21,300 nt of DNA from Gammaproteobacteria bacterium UBA7449 (GTDB lineage Bacteria; Pseudomonadota; Gammaproteobacteria; Pseudomonadales; Pseudohongiellaceae), in contig DLPV01000032.1 in the NCBI GenBank assembly GCA_002477465.1, positions 1 through 21,300 of the forward strand. The letters run 5' to 3'. Below, piece by piece: positions 1-7,721 of this stretch. The first letter of the stretch is position 1, and each line of letters opens with the position of its first letter. A model generated the notes under the pieces. It was not told the origin of the DNA and ran no database searches. It saw only the letters and a program-made list of their open reading frames with translations. Made by a program: the position numbers and the translations under genes.

Positions 1-45
1 GAGTTCTAGGGATAGATCCTGAATTTCAGGCCAAGTCGCAGGCAT
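1..45 (-). CDS. queG: Probable N-terminal fragment of epoxyqueuosine reductase QueG (runs off the left edge)
   Basis: Reading the minus strand from an ATG at 45-43 gives 15 codons without a stop, MPATWPEIQDLSLEL, and then the window ends. QueG reduces epoxyqueuosine to queuosine in tRNA, and in E. coli queG sits next to nnr in divergent orientation, as here apart from an inserted MarR gene. The short stretch resembles the start of QueG proteins, a loose PDL..LA..I type helix before the first conserved block, but carries no diagnostic motif. No good ribosome binding site is visible upstream. The call rests mainly on synteny; any other divergent gene remains possible. Confidence 0.38.
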   Translation of the reverse strand, partial: MPATWPEIQDLSLEL

Positions 46-105
46 CTGCTTGGACAGAAACTGCGATGCTAATGAGTTGCCAGACGCACGAGTTGAATGA
101 TTAGT

Positions 106-123
106 TTGTCTGCGTCCAGACAA
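106..123. promoter_or_regulatory. Perfect inverted repeat, candidate operator of the adjacent MarR regulator
   Basis: TTGTCTG (106-112) and CAGACAA (117-123) are perfect reverse complements separated by CGTC. The 18-bp site lies in the divergent space between the putative queG start (45) and the MarR start (258). A further CAGACG half-site-like word lies at 81-86. MarR dimers typically bind palindromes of this size in their own promoter region. That this site is the operator is inference from location and symmetry. Confidence 0.4.
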
Positions 124-132
124 CATAAGAGA

Positions 133-161
133 TTGACGGCGCCAAGTGTAAATGACAACAT
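133..161 (+). promoter_or_regulatory. Candidate sigma-70 promoter for the MarR gene
   Basis: TTGACG at 133-138 matches the -35 consensus at five of six positions. At a 17-base spacer, CAACAT (156-161) matches the -10 consensus at only three of six. It starts ten bases after the 106-123 palindrome, so a bound regulator could affect it. The weak -10 keeps confidence low. Confidence 0.3.
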
Positions 162-257
162 GCTGACATTAATCCTATGGCGCTATCGGCGCCTGCTAAC
201 ATGCCTCTGTGTGGCGGAGATCAAATCCCAGTGAGGCTGGAAAAACGGGAGGTACCT

Positions 258-695
258 GTGCATTCGCCCAAACGGGTCCTGTTTCTGGACCTGGTATTAT
301 CGCTATTTCGGCTGAACGGTTTGCTGATAGCCGAAGGCGACGCCATGACGAAGCAGCTAGGCCTGACCCATGCCCGCTGGAAAGTCATAGGCGCCATTGC
401 CCTGTCCAGCGCCGGCCTCACCGTGCCTGGTATTGCCCGAGTCCTTGGGCAATCCCGTCAGGCGGTGCAGCGCATTACGGATGTCATGGTAGAAGATGGC
501 CTGCTACTCTACACTGAGAATCCGAAGCATAAGCGGTCTGCGCTGGTTACCCTGAGTGAAGATGGCAAAGAAACTTATAATATGCTCCGGGAAGTTCAGG
601 ACCCCTGGGCAATCGAAAACACTGAAGACATACCGACTGAAGAGTTGGAAACCACATTGCGTCTAGTTCGGCGTTTGATCAAAAAATTCAATTAG
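258..695 (+). CDS. MarR-family winged-helix transcriptional regulator
   Basis: A protein of 145 residues when started at GTG 258, which follows a strong Shine-Dalgarno sequence (GGGAGGT, 247-253). The same frame is open from ATG 177, but that codon has no ribosome binding site and adds 27 low-similarity residues. The fold reads as MarR: an N-terminal dimerisation helix, a helix-turn-helix with recognition helix around SRQAVQRITDVMVEDGLL, and a wing containing NPKHKRSALVTLSEDG. MarR proteins are homodimeric repressors or activators that usually answer to small phenolic or oxidised ligands. It lies between putative queG (divergent) and nnr (42 bases downstream, same strand), so it may control itself, queG or the nnr operon. 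Its ligand cannot be told from the sequence. Confidence 0.85.
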   Translation: MHSPKRVLFLDLVLSLFRLNGLLIAEGDAMTKQLGLTHARWKVIGAIALSSAGLTVPGIARVLGQSRQAVQRITDVMVEDGLLLYTENPKHKRSALVTLSEDGKETYNMLREVQDPWAIENTEDIPTEELETTLRLVRRLIKKFN

Positions 696-736
696 ACTGT
701 CGTCTGCTAATCCATCCACTAACCGAAGCCTGAGCT

Positions 737-2293
737 ATGGCTGAATATTCCTCCCGACTGCCCCGCGACCTGTATCAGGCGGCTGCAGTGCAACAGCTCG
801 ATCGACTCGCAATCGACACGTTTGGCATTGAGGGCTTTAGCCTGATGCAGCGGGCCGGTCGGGCTTGCTTTGCTGCGCTTTTGGAGCATTGGCCGGAAAC
901 CAGACGATTGCGGGTGTTCGCCGGCGCCGGCAACAACGCGGGAGATGGCTATGTGATCGCCGCGCTCGCAGCTGAGCAAGGTCTACAGAGCGAAATCGTG
1001 TACCTCTCATCTCCCGATCGATTAAGAGGAGATGCCGCCAAGGCCTGCGCTATGGCTCGGAAAGAAGATGTGCAGCTGGTCGCGTTCAATGATTATTACC
1101 AGCAGCCGGAAGGCGACAGCCCTACGGTATTGGTTGATGCGCTGCTGGGAACAGGGCTTGATCGAGAAGTGACTGGTGATTATGCCGCCGCAATTTCCCT
1201 TATAAACGCCAGCCACAAACCGGTACTGGCGGTAGATATTCCTTCAGGGCTGCATGCCAACACCGGTGAGCCGCTGGGCTGCGCGGTTGACGCAGGCATT
1301 ACCGTGACCTTTATTGGCATGAAGCAAGGTCTGCTGACAGGCTCTGCGCCTGACTATATCGGCAAACTTTTCTTCAGTGATCTGGGGGTGCCGTCCGAGG
1401 TTTATCTCCACGCAGATGCAGCCAAACCTGGTGTAAAACGCATTGATATCAATTCAGTTCGGGACTCTATCAAGCCCCGTGCACCTGCGTCCCACAAGGG
1501 TACTTTTGGCCATGTGGTGGTGGTCGGTGGTGACCGTGGCTATGGCGGCGCGGTTTTGATGGCCGCGGAAGCAGCGCAGCGCAGTGGTGCTGGCCTGGTT
1601 TCGGTGATTACGCGATCTGAACACCGGGCCGGTATGCTTGCGCGCAGGCCAGAGCTCATGGTGGCAGGTACCGAGGATGAAGGCTTCGACGCGGCAGAAC
1701 TCCTGGCCAAAGCCACGGTGATTGTCGTGGGCCCAGGTCTGGGTCGTGGTCGCTGGGGCGAGGACCTTTTGGCGCGCAGTCTGGCGACACAGATGGCTCA
1801 GCAAACCCCCCTGGTCATTGATGCTGATGGGCTTAACCTGTTGGCTGACAGGGACAATGGCCAGACTGGGCTTAAAAGGGAGACCTGGATACTAACCCCA
1901 CATCCGGGTGAGGCGGCAAGACTGATTGATACCAGCCTGGATATGGTAAAAGCAGATCGATTTGCAGCGATAGCAGCAATGCAGCAGAAGTGGGGTGGTA
2001 CTTGCCTACTTAAAGGCAGTGGCTCATTAATTCGCAGTTCATTCGCCACGGACACGACTTTCTTGTGTGATGAAGGTAATGCTGGCATGGCCAGTGGTGG
2101 CATGGGTGATGTGCTTGCCGGCGTCACCGCAGCTTTGGTCGCCCAGGGATTGCCGAATGACCAGGCTCTGCAATGTGCAGTCTGTGTCCATGGTGAAGCG
2201 GCGGATCTTGCCGCTGCCGAGAGTGGGCAACGTGGCATGCTGGCCACTGATCTGCTGCCGCTGATCCGTCAACTCTTGAACCCTGATCTCTAG
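737..2293 (+). CDS. nnr: Bifunctional NAD(P)H-hydrate epimerase / ADP-dependent NAD(P)H-hydrate dehydratase
   Basis: A metabolite-repair enzyme that restores NADH and NADPH damaged by hydration: the N-terminal YjeF_N domain epimerises R- and S-hydrates and the C-terminal ribokinase-like domain dehydrates the S form using ADP. At 518 residues it matches full-length family members (E. coli about 515). The epimerase part (1 to about 220) shows GNNAGDGY (65-72), VDALLGTG (133-140) and DIPSGL (167-172). The dehydratase part shows VVGGDRGYGG (262-271), VGPGLGRG (331-338), DADGLNLL (362-369), TPHPGEAARL (387-396), LLKGSGSL (424-431) and GNAGMASGGMGDVLAG (447-462). It is the first gene of the conserved run; tsaE starts 13 bases after its stop. 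The start ATG has only a weak ribosome binding site. No defects seen. Confidence 0.97.
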   Translation: MAEYSSRLPRDLYQAAAVQQLDRLAIDTFGIEGFSLMQRAGRACFAALLEHWPETRRLRVFAGAGNNAGDGYVIAALAAEQGLQSEIVYLSSPDRLRGDAAKACAMARKEDVQLVAFNDYYQQPEGDSPTVLVDALLGTGLDREVTGDYAAAISLINASHKPVLAVDIPSGLHANTGEPLGCAVDAGITVTFIGMKQGLLTGSAPDYIGKLFFSDLGVPSEVYLHADAAKPGVKRIDINSVRDSIKPRAPASHKGTFGHVVVVGGDRGYGGAVLMAAEAAQRSGAGLVSVITRSEHRAGMLARRPELMVAGTEDEGFDAAELLAKATVIVVGPGLGRGRWGEDLLARSLATQMAQQTPLVIDADGLNLLADRDNGQTGLKRETWILTPHPGEAARLIDTSLDMVKADRFAAIAAMQQKWGGTCLLKGSGSLIRSSFATDTTFLCDEGNAGMASGGMGDVLAGVTAALVAQGLPNDQALQCAVCVHGEAADLAAAESGQRGMLATDLLPLIRQLLNPDL

Positions 2294-2305
2294 CCTACTG
2301 CTCAT

Positions 2306-2815
2306 ATGTCGACTTCGAAACAGTTCACTCTCAAAGATGAAGAGGCCACCTTGGATTTTGGCGCTGCGCTCGCGCGGGCGACTTTCCTGAATCCCGATGA
2401 TGCCCAGACGAAGTCGGGTGAGCCCGGTTGCAGGTCAATGGGCGCAGTGATCTATCTACTGGGAGATCTGGGCGCGGGCAAGACCACGCTCACCCGGGGG
2501 TTCCTTCGAGGATTCGGATTTCATGGGGCAGTCAAGAGCCCTACCTATACCCTGGTGGAGCCCTATGAGTTCTCGCTCTGCAAGATCTATCACTTCGACT
2601 TGTATCGTCTGACTGATCCCGCAGAAGTGCAATATTTGGGCATTGATGACTATTTTCAGCAACAGAATATTTGTCTTCTGGAGTGGGCAGAACGAGGCAG
2701 GGATCTGATTCCGGCTCCGGATCTGAGTATTAGCCTGCGCGGCACTGGAACGGGGCGTGAAATCAGCTGTCAAACCCACACGGCGAAAGGCGAGCGTATT
2801 GCCGCAAGATTGTGA
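2306..2815 (+). CDS. tsaE: tRNA threonylcarbamoyladenosine biosynthesis ATPase TsaE
   Basis: TsaE is the P-loop ATPase that supports the TsaD-TsaB complex in making t6A37 of ANN-decoding tRNAs. The Walker A motif is GDLGAGKTT (53-61), followed by the family-typical SPTYTLVEPY (78-87), HFDLYRL and LLEWAERG (124-131, Walker B-like region). The 169 residues slightly exceed the usual length of about 150. The extra length lies before the P-loop (about residues 26-46, an NPDDAQTKSGEPG-type stretch) and looks like a surface loop. It follows nnr closely, as in most gammaproteobacteria. The start ATG at 2306 has no strong ribosome binding site, so translational coupling to nnr is possible. Confidence 0.96.
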   Translation: MSTSKQFTLKDEEATLDFGAALARATFLNPDDAQTKSGEPGCRSMGAVIYLLGDLGAGKTTLTRGFLRGFGFHGAVKSPTYTLVEPYEFSLCKIYHFDLYRLTDPAEVQYLGIDDYFQQQNICLLEWAERGRDLIPAPDLSISLRGTGTGREISCQTHTAKGERIAARL

Positions 2816-2940
2816 CAATCCCGCCGAAACTATTAGACAACGAGGACTCCGGTCCGAGCCCCAGCTAAAATAAGCATTGCGGGCCCGTTTATGAAATGAA
2901 TTGAATGTGAAATGCATTTGATGTGAGAAGTAAGCTACAG

Positions 2941-4449
2941 ATGTCCCTGAGTTCAGCCACAAGATTGACCATTTTCCTGCTCCTGTTGAGCCAGGTTAGC
3001 CGCCTGCATGCCGCGGAAGTGCAGGATGTGCGGATGTGGCGCGCACCAGACCACACGCGACTCGTGTTTGACCTCAGTGCAGCCGTGGATTACACGCTAT
3101 TCTCGCTGGATAATCCGGACCGGCTGGTCATCGATATTGATTCTTCTGCCACCAGCCAACGTTTCAATGGGCTCGATTTTACCAGCAGCCCGATCCGGGC
3201 AATTCGTTCTGGGGAGCGGGACGATGACACGCTTCGCATCGTGCTGGATCTCGAGACCGCGGTGGACCCTTCCAGTTTTACGCTTGCGCCCAATAGCGAG
3301 TTTGGTAACCGATTGGTTGTTGACTTGTATGATAAGGAACCGCGCCCCAACGCAGCAGTCACCGCTGGCACTGGCGATCGGCCTGCACCGCAACCAGACG
3401 GCCGACGCGAAATTGTGGTTGCCATTTCAGCCGGACACGGTGGCGAAGATCCCGGGTCGATCGGCTACGACGGCCGCCTGAAAGAAAAGAACATCACCCT
3501 GGCCATCTCACAGGCCTTGTTTAATCGATTGCAAAGTATGCCGGGCTACAAACCGGTCATGATCAGGGAAGGGGATTATTACGTCGAACTCAAGCGGCGC
3601 CCGGAAATCGCGCGCCGGTCGCGCGCCGATCTCTTTGTGGCAATCCATGCAGATTGGTATCGCAATAGCAGGGCAAGGGGCGTAACTGTTTATGCCTTGT
3701 CTGGCGACCGAGCTGACCGGGAAAACTCGGCGCGGGTCTCGCAAAAGGAGAACAGTTCGGACTTGCTGGGTGGAGTCGGGGGCGATCTTGCCATCGGCAA
3801 CTTTGATGACGATGTTGCGCTCACCCTGGTATCGCTGCAGATGGCCTGGAGCATGGAGCAAAGTCTGATCGCAGGTACCCGGATTCTGGAGAGTCTCGAT
3901 GGCATCACCCGCATTCGAAAGGACAAGGTGCAGCAAGCCTCTCTGCAGGTGCTGAACTCACCAGACATTCCGTCGATTCTGATCGAGACTGGCTACCTGA
4001 CGAATCCCGAGGAGGCGCAGCGCCTTAACACCCGTGGATTCCAGCAGCGCATGGCGGCTGCAATCGCCCAGGGCGTGATGAACTATTTCTACGAGACGCC
4101 GCCCGAAGGCACACTCGTCGCCTGGCAGAAAGCCAACGGCATTACGCCGGGTTCCTATACCGTCAAGCGCGGCGACAATCTGTCTGAGATTGCGGAACGC
4201 TTTGGTCTGAGCCTGGCGCAACTCAAAGCCAGCAACAGCTTGCAGAGCAATACCATTCAAGTGGGACAGGTGTTGAGTTTGCCTGGTGCTGCTCCCATCC
4301 CGGCATCAGAGCATACAATCAGCAGAGGCGAGACCCTGTCCGAGATCGCACAGCTGTACCGAATTAGCGTTGCCGAACTGCGTGCCGCCAACCAGCTGAG
4401 CAACGACCGCATCATGGTTGGTCAGGTCCTGAAAATACCCTCGCTCTGA
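2941..4449 (+). CDS. amiB: N-acetylmuramoyl-L-alanine amidase, AmiB type (AMIN + Amidase_3 + two LysM)
   Basis: A periplasmic zinc amidase that splits septal peptidoglycan between MurNAc and the stem peptide during daughter-cell separation. With the ATG at 2941 it has 502 residues: signal peptide (1 to about 24, cleavage near LHA/A), AMIN domain (about 25-130), a Pro/Gly-rich linker, the Amidase_3 domain (about 157-385) and two LysM repeats (about 404-449 and 456-500). Predicted zinc ligands are H166 (in SAGHGG), E182 (KEKN) and H236 (AIHAD); catalytic glutamate E349 is in LIETGYLTN. The segment between H236 and E349 would contain the autoinhibitory helix released by an EnvC/NlpD-type activator. 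GTG 2923 in frame would add six residues; GAGAAG ten bases upstream favours 2941. The position next to mutL matches amiB of E. coli and Pseudomonas. Confidence 0.95.
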   Translation: MSLSSATRLTIFLLLLSQVSRLHAAEVQDVRMWRAPDHTRLVFDLSAAVDYTLFSLDNPDRLVIDIDSSATSQRFNGLDFTSSPIRAIRSGERDDDTLRIVLDLETAVDPSSFTLAPNSEFGNRLVVDLYDKEPRPNAAVTAGTGDRPAPQPDGRREIVVAISAGHGGEDPGSIGYDGRLKEKNITLAISQALFNRLQSMPGYKPVMIREGDYYVELKRRPEIARRSRADLFVAIHADWYRNSRARGVTVYALSGDRADRENSARVSQKENSSDLLGGVGGDLAIGNFDDDVALTLVSLQMAWSMEQSLIAGTRILESLDGITRIRKDKVQQASLQVLNSPDIPSILIETGYLTNPEEAQRLNTRGFQQRMAAAIAQGVMNYFYETPPEGTLVAWQKANGITPGSYTVKRGDNLSEIAERFGLSLAQLKASNSLQSNTIQVGQVLSLPGAAPIPASEHTISRGETLSEIAQLYRISVAELRAANQLSNDRIMVGQVLKIPSL

Positions 4450-4483
4450 AGCCAATCCAGCCAGCAATTTGCCCGTGGGATAG

Positions 4484-4492
4484 TGCTACAAT
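4484..4492 (+). promoter_or_regulatory. Candidate extended -10 promoter element for mutL
   Basis: TGCTACAAT (4484-4492) matches an extended -10 (TGnTATAAT) with one mismatch. No well-spaced -35 is visible, which extended -10 promoters tolerate. It overlaps an in-frame ATG at 4491 and lies about 26 bases before the preferred mutL start at 4518, so transcription would begin just upstream of that ATG. This would be an internal promoter in the run. Confidence 0.3.
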
Positions 4493-4517
4493 GGCTGCCC
4501 TATCCAGGGCACTCTTT

Positions 4518-6356
4518 ATGCATCGAATTAATCTACTCAGTCAGCGCCTAGCTAATCAGATTGCTGCCGGTGAAGTCGTTGAACGTCCCGCATCAGTGGT
4601 GAAAGAGCTGTTGGAAAACAGTCTCGATTCCGGTGCGACTCGCCTCGATATTGATGTCGAGCAGGGTGGGGTCAAGCTGATTCGCGTGCGAGACAACGGC
4701 ACGGGTATTCAGAAGGATGATCTGGCCCTGGCCTTGAGCCGACACGCCACCAGCAAGATCAAGGAACTGGCGGACCTTGAAAGCATTGGCAGTCTTGGTT
4801 TTCGTGGTGAGGCCCTGGCCAGTATCAGTTCAGTTTCCCGCCTGAGCCTGCAGTCCTTGGCCGCCGCTGCAAGCGATGGGCTGGCATGGCAGGTTCAGGT
4901 TGAGGGGCAGGACATGGAGGCGGCAGTGACGCCGGTCTCCCATCCTGAGGGAACCACGGTGGAGGTCAGAGACCTGTTCTTCAACACACCGGCGCGCAGG
5001 AAGTTTTTACGCACTGAAAAAACTGAATTCGGCCGCATTGAAGAAACAGTAAAGCGGCTGGCCTTGAGCCGTTTCGACGTACAGTTCACCCTCAATCACA
5101 ACCAGCGCAGCGCACATCAGCTTCAAGCTGCGCGCAGTGATTTTGAGAAGCAGCGTCGCGTGGGGCTGGTCTGCGGACCGGCCTTTGTAGAGAATTCTGT
5201 GTTCGTGGACATGGAGAGAGCCGGTTTGCGGCTTTGGGGATGGGTCAGCTTGCCTACCTTTTCCCGCAGTCAGGCTGATCTGCAGTACTTCTACGTGAAT
5301 GGCCGAATTATTCGGGACAAGCTGGTGGCACACGCTATCAAGCAGGCCTATCGCGATGTTCTGTTTCACGGGCGACACCCTGCTTATGTGTTATACCTGG
5401 AACTTGCGCCAGCCGCGGTTGATGTCAATGTGCATCCGACCAAACACGAGGTCAGGTTTAGGGATAGTCGGTTGGTGCATGATTTTCTATTCAGTGCCCT
5501 GCATAAAGCGCTGGCCGAAGTGCGGCCAGAGGACCACATCGCAGCTAGTGCTGATGCCGCTGAGGCACCAGCCAATCAGCCCCATTCAGGTGCTAGCGAT
5601 GACTTTTATCAGATGGAGTCACAGAAGCCTCTTACCCTCAGCGAGTCAAGCAGTGTGCATCAGCTGAGCGACTATTCTCGCAGCGCTGAGCGTGGACAGT
5701 ATTACCAGCCGTCAGCGCAGCCGCGGCCACAGCTTGACTCGCTGGCCAAGCTCTATGAAGCAGATGAAGAAATTCCACCGTTGGGCTATGCCATTGCGCA
5801 GCTCCATGGCATCTATATTCTTGCGCAGAACAAAGATGGTCTGATAGTCGTTGATATGCATGCAGCACATGAACGCATTACCTACGAGCGCATGAAAGCC
5901 GCTTCATTGAACGAGAAGTTAAAAATGCAGCCGCTGCTGGTACCGGTCTCGATAGCTGTAAGCCAGACTGAAGCGGACTGTGCTGAAGAGCAGCGCGAAA
6001 CCTTGCTGGGCCTTGGCATAGAGTTGGAGCGAGTCGCGCAGGAATCCATTGTGGTGCGGCAGGTACCAACCCTGCTGAAGGATTCTAATGTCGAGCAGCT
6101 GGTGCGCGATGTGCTCTCAGATGTTCTCGAGTATGGCAGCAGCGAGCGCATTCAGGCGCACCATGATGAGCTGCTTTCCACCATGGCGTGTCACGGTTCG
6201 GTCCGCGCTAATCGACATCTGACAATCCCCGAGATGAATTCTCTACTGCGGGATATGGAGGCCACGGAGCGCTCGGGTCAATGCAACCATGGGCGGCCAA
6301 CCTGGGTTTATCAGAGCCTGGACGCGCTTGATAAGCTCTTTCTGCGCGGGCAGTAG
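4518..6356 (+). CDS. mutL: DNA mismatch repair protein MutL, endonuclease-type
   Basis: The mismatch-repair matchmaker that links MutS to strand removal. The start at ATG 4518 (preceded by CAGGG) gives 612 residues and an N-terminus that aligns with E. coli MutL; ATG 4491 would add nine residues and overlaps a promoter-like element. The GHKL ATPase is complete: E30 and N34 in the KELLENSLD block, RDNGTGI (58-64) and GFRGEAL (94-100). A variable linker lies around 345-415, followed by the MutL_C dimerisation domain. Unlike E. coli MutL, this one carries the latent endonuclease motif DMHAAHERITYE (446-457, the DQHAx2Ex4E signature with Met for Gln), plus ACHGSVRA (557-564), CNHGRP (589-594) and the terminal FLR (608-610). 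It therefore probably nicks DNA itself, as in MutH-less bacteria. miaA follows after 36 bases. Confidence 0.97.
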   Translation: MHRINLLSQRLANQIAAGEVVERPASVVKELLENSLDSGATRLDIDVEQGGVKLIRVRDNGTGIQKDDLALALSRHATSKIKELADLESIGSLGFRGEALASISSVSRLSLQSLAAAASDGLAWQVQVEGQDMEAAVTPVSHPEGTTVEVRDLFFNTPARRKFLRTEKTEFGRIEETVKRLALSRFDVQFTLNHNQRSAHQLQAARSDFEKQRRVGLVCGPAFVENSVFVDMERAGLRLWGWVSLPTFSRSQADLQYFYVNGRIIRDKLVAHAIKQAYRDVLFHGRHPAYVLYLELAPAAVDVNVHPTKHEVRFRDSRLVHDFLFSALHKALAEVRPEDHIAASADAAEAPANQPHSGASDDFYQMESQKPLTLSESSSVHQLSDYSRSAERGQYYQPSAQPRPQLDSLAKLYEADEEIPPLGYAIAQLHGIYILAQNKDGLIVVDMHAAHERITYERMKAASLNEKLKMQPLLVPVSIAVSQTEADCAEEQRETLLGLGIELERVAQESIVVRQVPTLLKDSNVEQLVRDVLSDVLEYGSSERIQAHHDELLSTMACHGSVRANRHLTIPEMNSLLRDMEATERSGQCNHGRPTWVYQSLDALDKLFLRGQ

Positions 6357-6392
6357 CTGCGACTGCAACTGTAGTTATAACTGAGGGGATCA

Positions 6393-7361
6393 GTGAATAG
6401 CCCGGCTTCTAATTCCAAGGCGCAAAAACCTGCAGCAATATGCCTGCTGGGCCCCACCGCGGTCGGCAAAACCCAATTGGCGCTTGAACTGGCTGATAAA
6501 TTACCAGTTAGCCTGATCAACGTGGATTCGGCACAGATCTACAGGGGCATGGACATCGGCACCGGCAAGCCTGACGCCGCGACCCTCGCGCAGTACCCTC
6601 ATCAGCTGATGGATATCATGGATCCGTCCCAGGCCTACTCGGCCGCTGATTTTCGCGACGATGCCATCAGGGTCATGCAGGAAGCAGTGGATGCAGGTAA
6701 GACGCCGCTGCTGGTAGGCGGCACCATGCTCTATTTCAAGGTGCTTCGGGACGGACTGGCTGATATGCCTAATGCTGATCCTGAGATTCGTCGCGAAATC
6801 GAGGAGTTGGCCGCCAATCTGGGCTGGGAGGCCGTGCATGCTGAACTGGCAACTGTTGATCCCGAGTCAGCGGCGCGCATCCACCGTAATGATCCGCAGC
6901 GGTTGCAGCGGGCTCTGGAGGTCTATCGATTGACGGGCAAATCCCTGTCGGCACATCACGCGACTGAGTCGATGAAAACCGCCGCGGATTTACCCTGCTC
7001 GTTGCACTTCATGGCGATCCAAGCGGCAGAACGGGCCGTATTGCATGAAAGGATTGCGGCGCGATTCCAGGTCATGCTTGCCAGCGGGCTGATTGAAGAG
7101 GTGCAGGAGTTATACGACCGCGAGGATCTTCACCTAAAGCTTCCCTCAATAAAATCAGTAGGTTACAGGCAAGTCTGGCAATATTTGGAAGGTGATTTGG
7201 ACTATGATGCAATGGTCGAAAGGAGTATCATTGCCACCAGACAGCTCGCGAAGCGGCAAACCACCTGGTTGCGCAGTTGGCCAAACTTGCAGCAATTGGA
7301 CGAGCCTTCCGCCAAATCCATCGATAACGTCTTGAAATACCTGGAGTCAGTCTCAATGTAG
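6393..7361 (+). CDS. miaA: tRNA dimethylallyltransferase MiaA
   Basis: MiaA transfers a dimethylallyl group to N6 of A37 in tRNAs reading UNN codons, the first step toward ms2i6A. The protein has 322 residues, slightly above the E. coli length of about 316. The P-loop is GPTAVGKT (20-27), followed by DSAQIYRGMDIGTGKP, the tRNA/DMAPP-binding HQLMDIMDP, VGGTMLYFKVL and RNDPQRLQRALEVY, all in family order. The start is GTG 6393 after a good GAGGGG ribosome binding site (6383-6388). It lies between mutL and hfq as usual, but a terminator-like hairpin separates it from hfq. Confidence 0.97.
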   Translation: MNSPASNSKAQKPAAICLLGPTAVGKTQLALELADKLPVSLINVDSAQIYRGMDIGTGKPDAATLAQYPHQLMDIMDPSQAYSAADFRDDAIRVMQEAVDAGKTPLLVGGTMLYFKVLRDGLADMPNADPEIRREIEELAANLGWEAVHAELATVDPESAARIHRNDPQRLQRALEVYRLTGKSLSAHHATESMKTAADLPCSLHFMAIQAAERAVLHERIAARFQVMLASGLIEEVQELYDREDLHLKLPSIKSVGYRQVWQYLEGDLDYDAMVERSIIATRQLAKRQTTWLRSWPNLQQLDEPSAKSIDNVLKYLESVSM

Positions 7362-7383
7362 GAGTATTGAGTCGGCACCATGC

Positions 7384-7420
7384 GAGTCCGGCAGTTCCAC
7401 GCCGGGATTCTCGTTTTTTT
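7384..7420 (+). terminator. Intrinsic-terminator-like hairpin with seven-T tail between miaA and hfq
   Basis: GAGTCCGGC (7384-7392) pairs with GCCGGGATTC (7401-7410) through nine pairs, one of them G-T, with a single bulged G; the loop is eight bases. TCG and seven consecutive T follow (7414-7420). The form fits a Rho-independent terminator. It ends only seven bases before the hfq Shine-Dalgarno sequence, so transcripts reaching hfq must read through it; it may act as an attenuator, or define the 3' end of a short RNA. Confidence 0.65.
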
Positions 7421-7439
7421 AAAGCTAAGGAGAAAATCA

Positions 7440-7709
7440 ATGTCCAAAGGGCATACCCTACAAGACCCCTTCTTAAATGTGTTGCGTAAAGAGCGCATTC
7501 CGGTGTCTATCTATCTGGTGAGCGGTATTAAACTGCAAGGCCAGATCGAATCTTTCGACCAGTTCGTCATCCTGCTGAAAAACGCAGTGAGCCAGATGGT
7601 GTACAAGCACGCCATTTCAACAGTCGTTCCCGCGCGCATGGTGAAGGTACCGATGCAGGGTCAGGCTGATGGCAGTGATGAAGGCACCGGCGAACCTGGG
7701 AATTCCTAA
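7440..7709 (+). CDS. hfq: RNA chaperone Hfq
   Basis: The hexameric Sm-like protein that pairs small RNAs with mRNAs. With ATG 7440, behind the ribosome binding site AAGGAG, it has 89 residues and starts with the family-typical MSKGHTLQDPFLN. The Sm1 core contains RIPVSIYLVSGIKLQGQIESFDQ and the Sm2 motif reads VYKHAISTVVPAR, with the proximal-face YKHAIST signature intact. The C-terminal tail is short, acidic and glycine-rich (GQADGSDEGTGEPGNS), closer to Pseudomonas than to E. coli Hfq. An in-frame ATG at 7380 lies before the hairpin and is not the real start. The upstream hairpin with its oligo-U tail is a plausible Hfq ligand and control point. hflX starts 12 bases downstream. Confidence 0.97.
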   Translation: MSKGHTLQDPFLNVLRKERIPVSIYLVSGIKLQGQIESFDQFVILLKNAVSQMVYKHAISTVVPARMVKVPMQGQADGSDEGTGEPGNS

Positions 7710-7721
7710 TTGAGGTTTTGA

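Noticed and set aside
1454..2305. Long minus-strand open frames inside nnr (and similar ones inside mutL, hflK and the RAYT-like gene)
   Set aside because: They are antisense shadows of well-conserved genes and have no family features of their own.
7380..7439. Upstream ATG extending Hfq by 20 residues
   Set aside because: The extension translates the terminator hairpin; ATG 7440 has AAGGAG and the conserved MSKG start.
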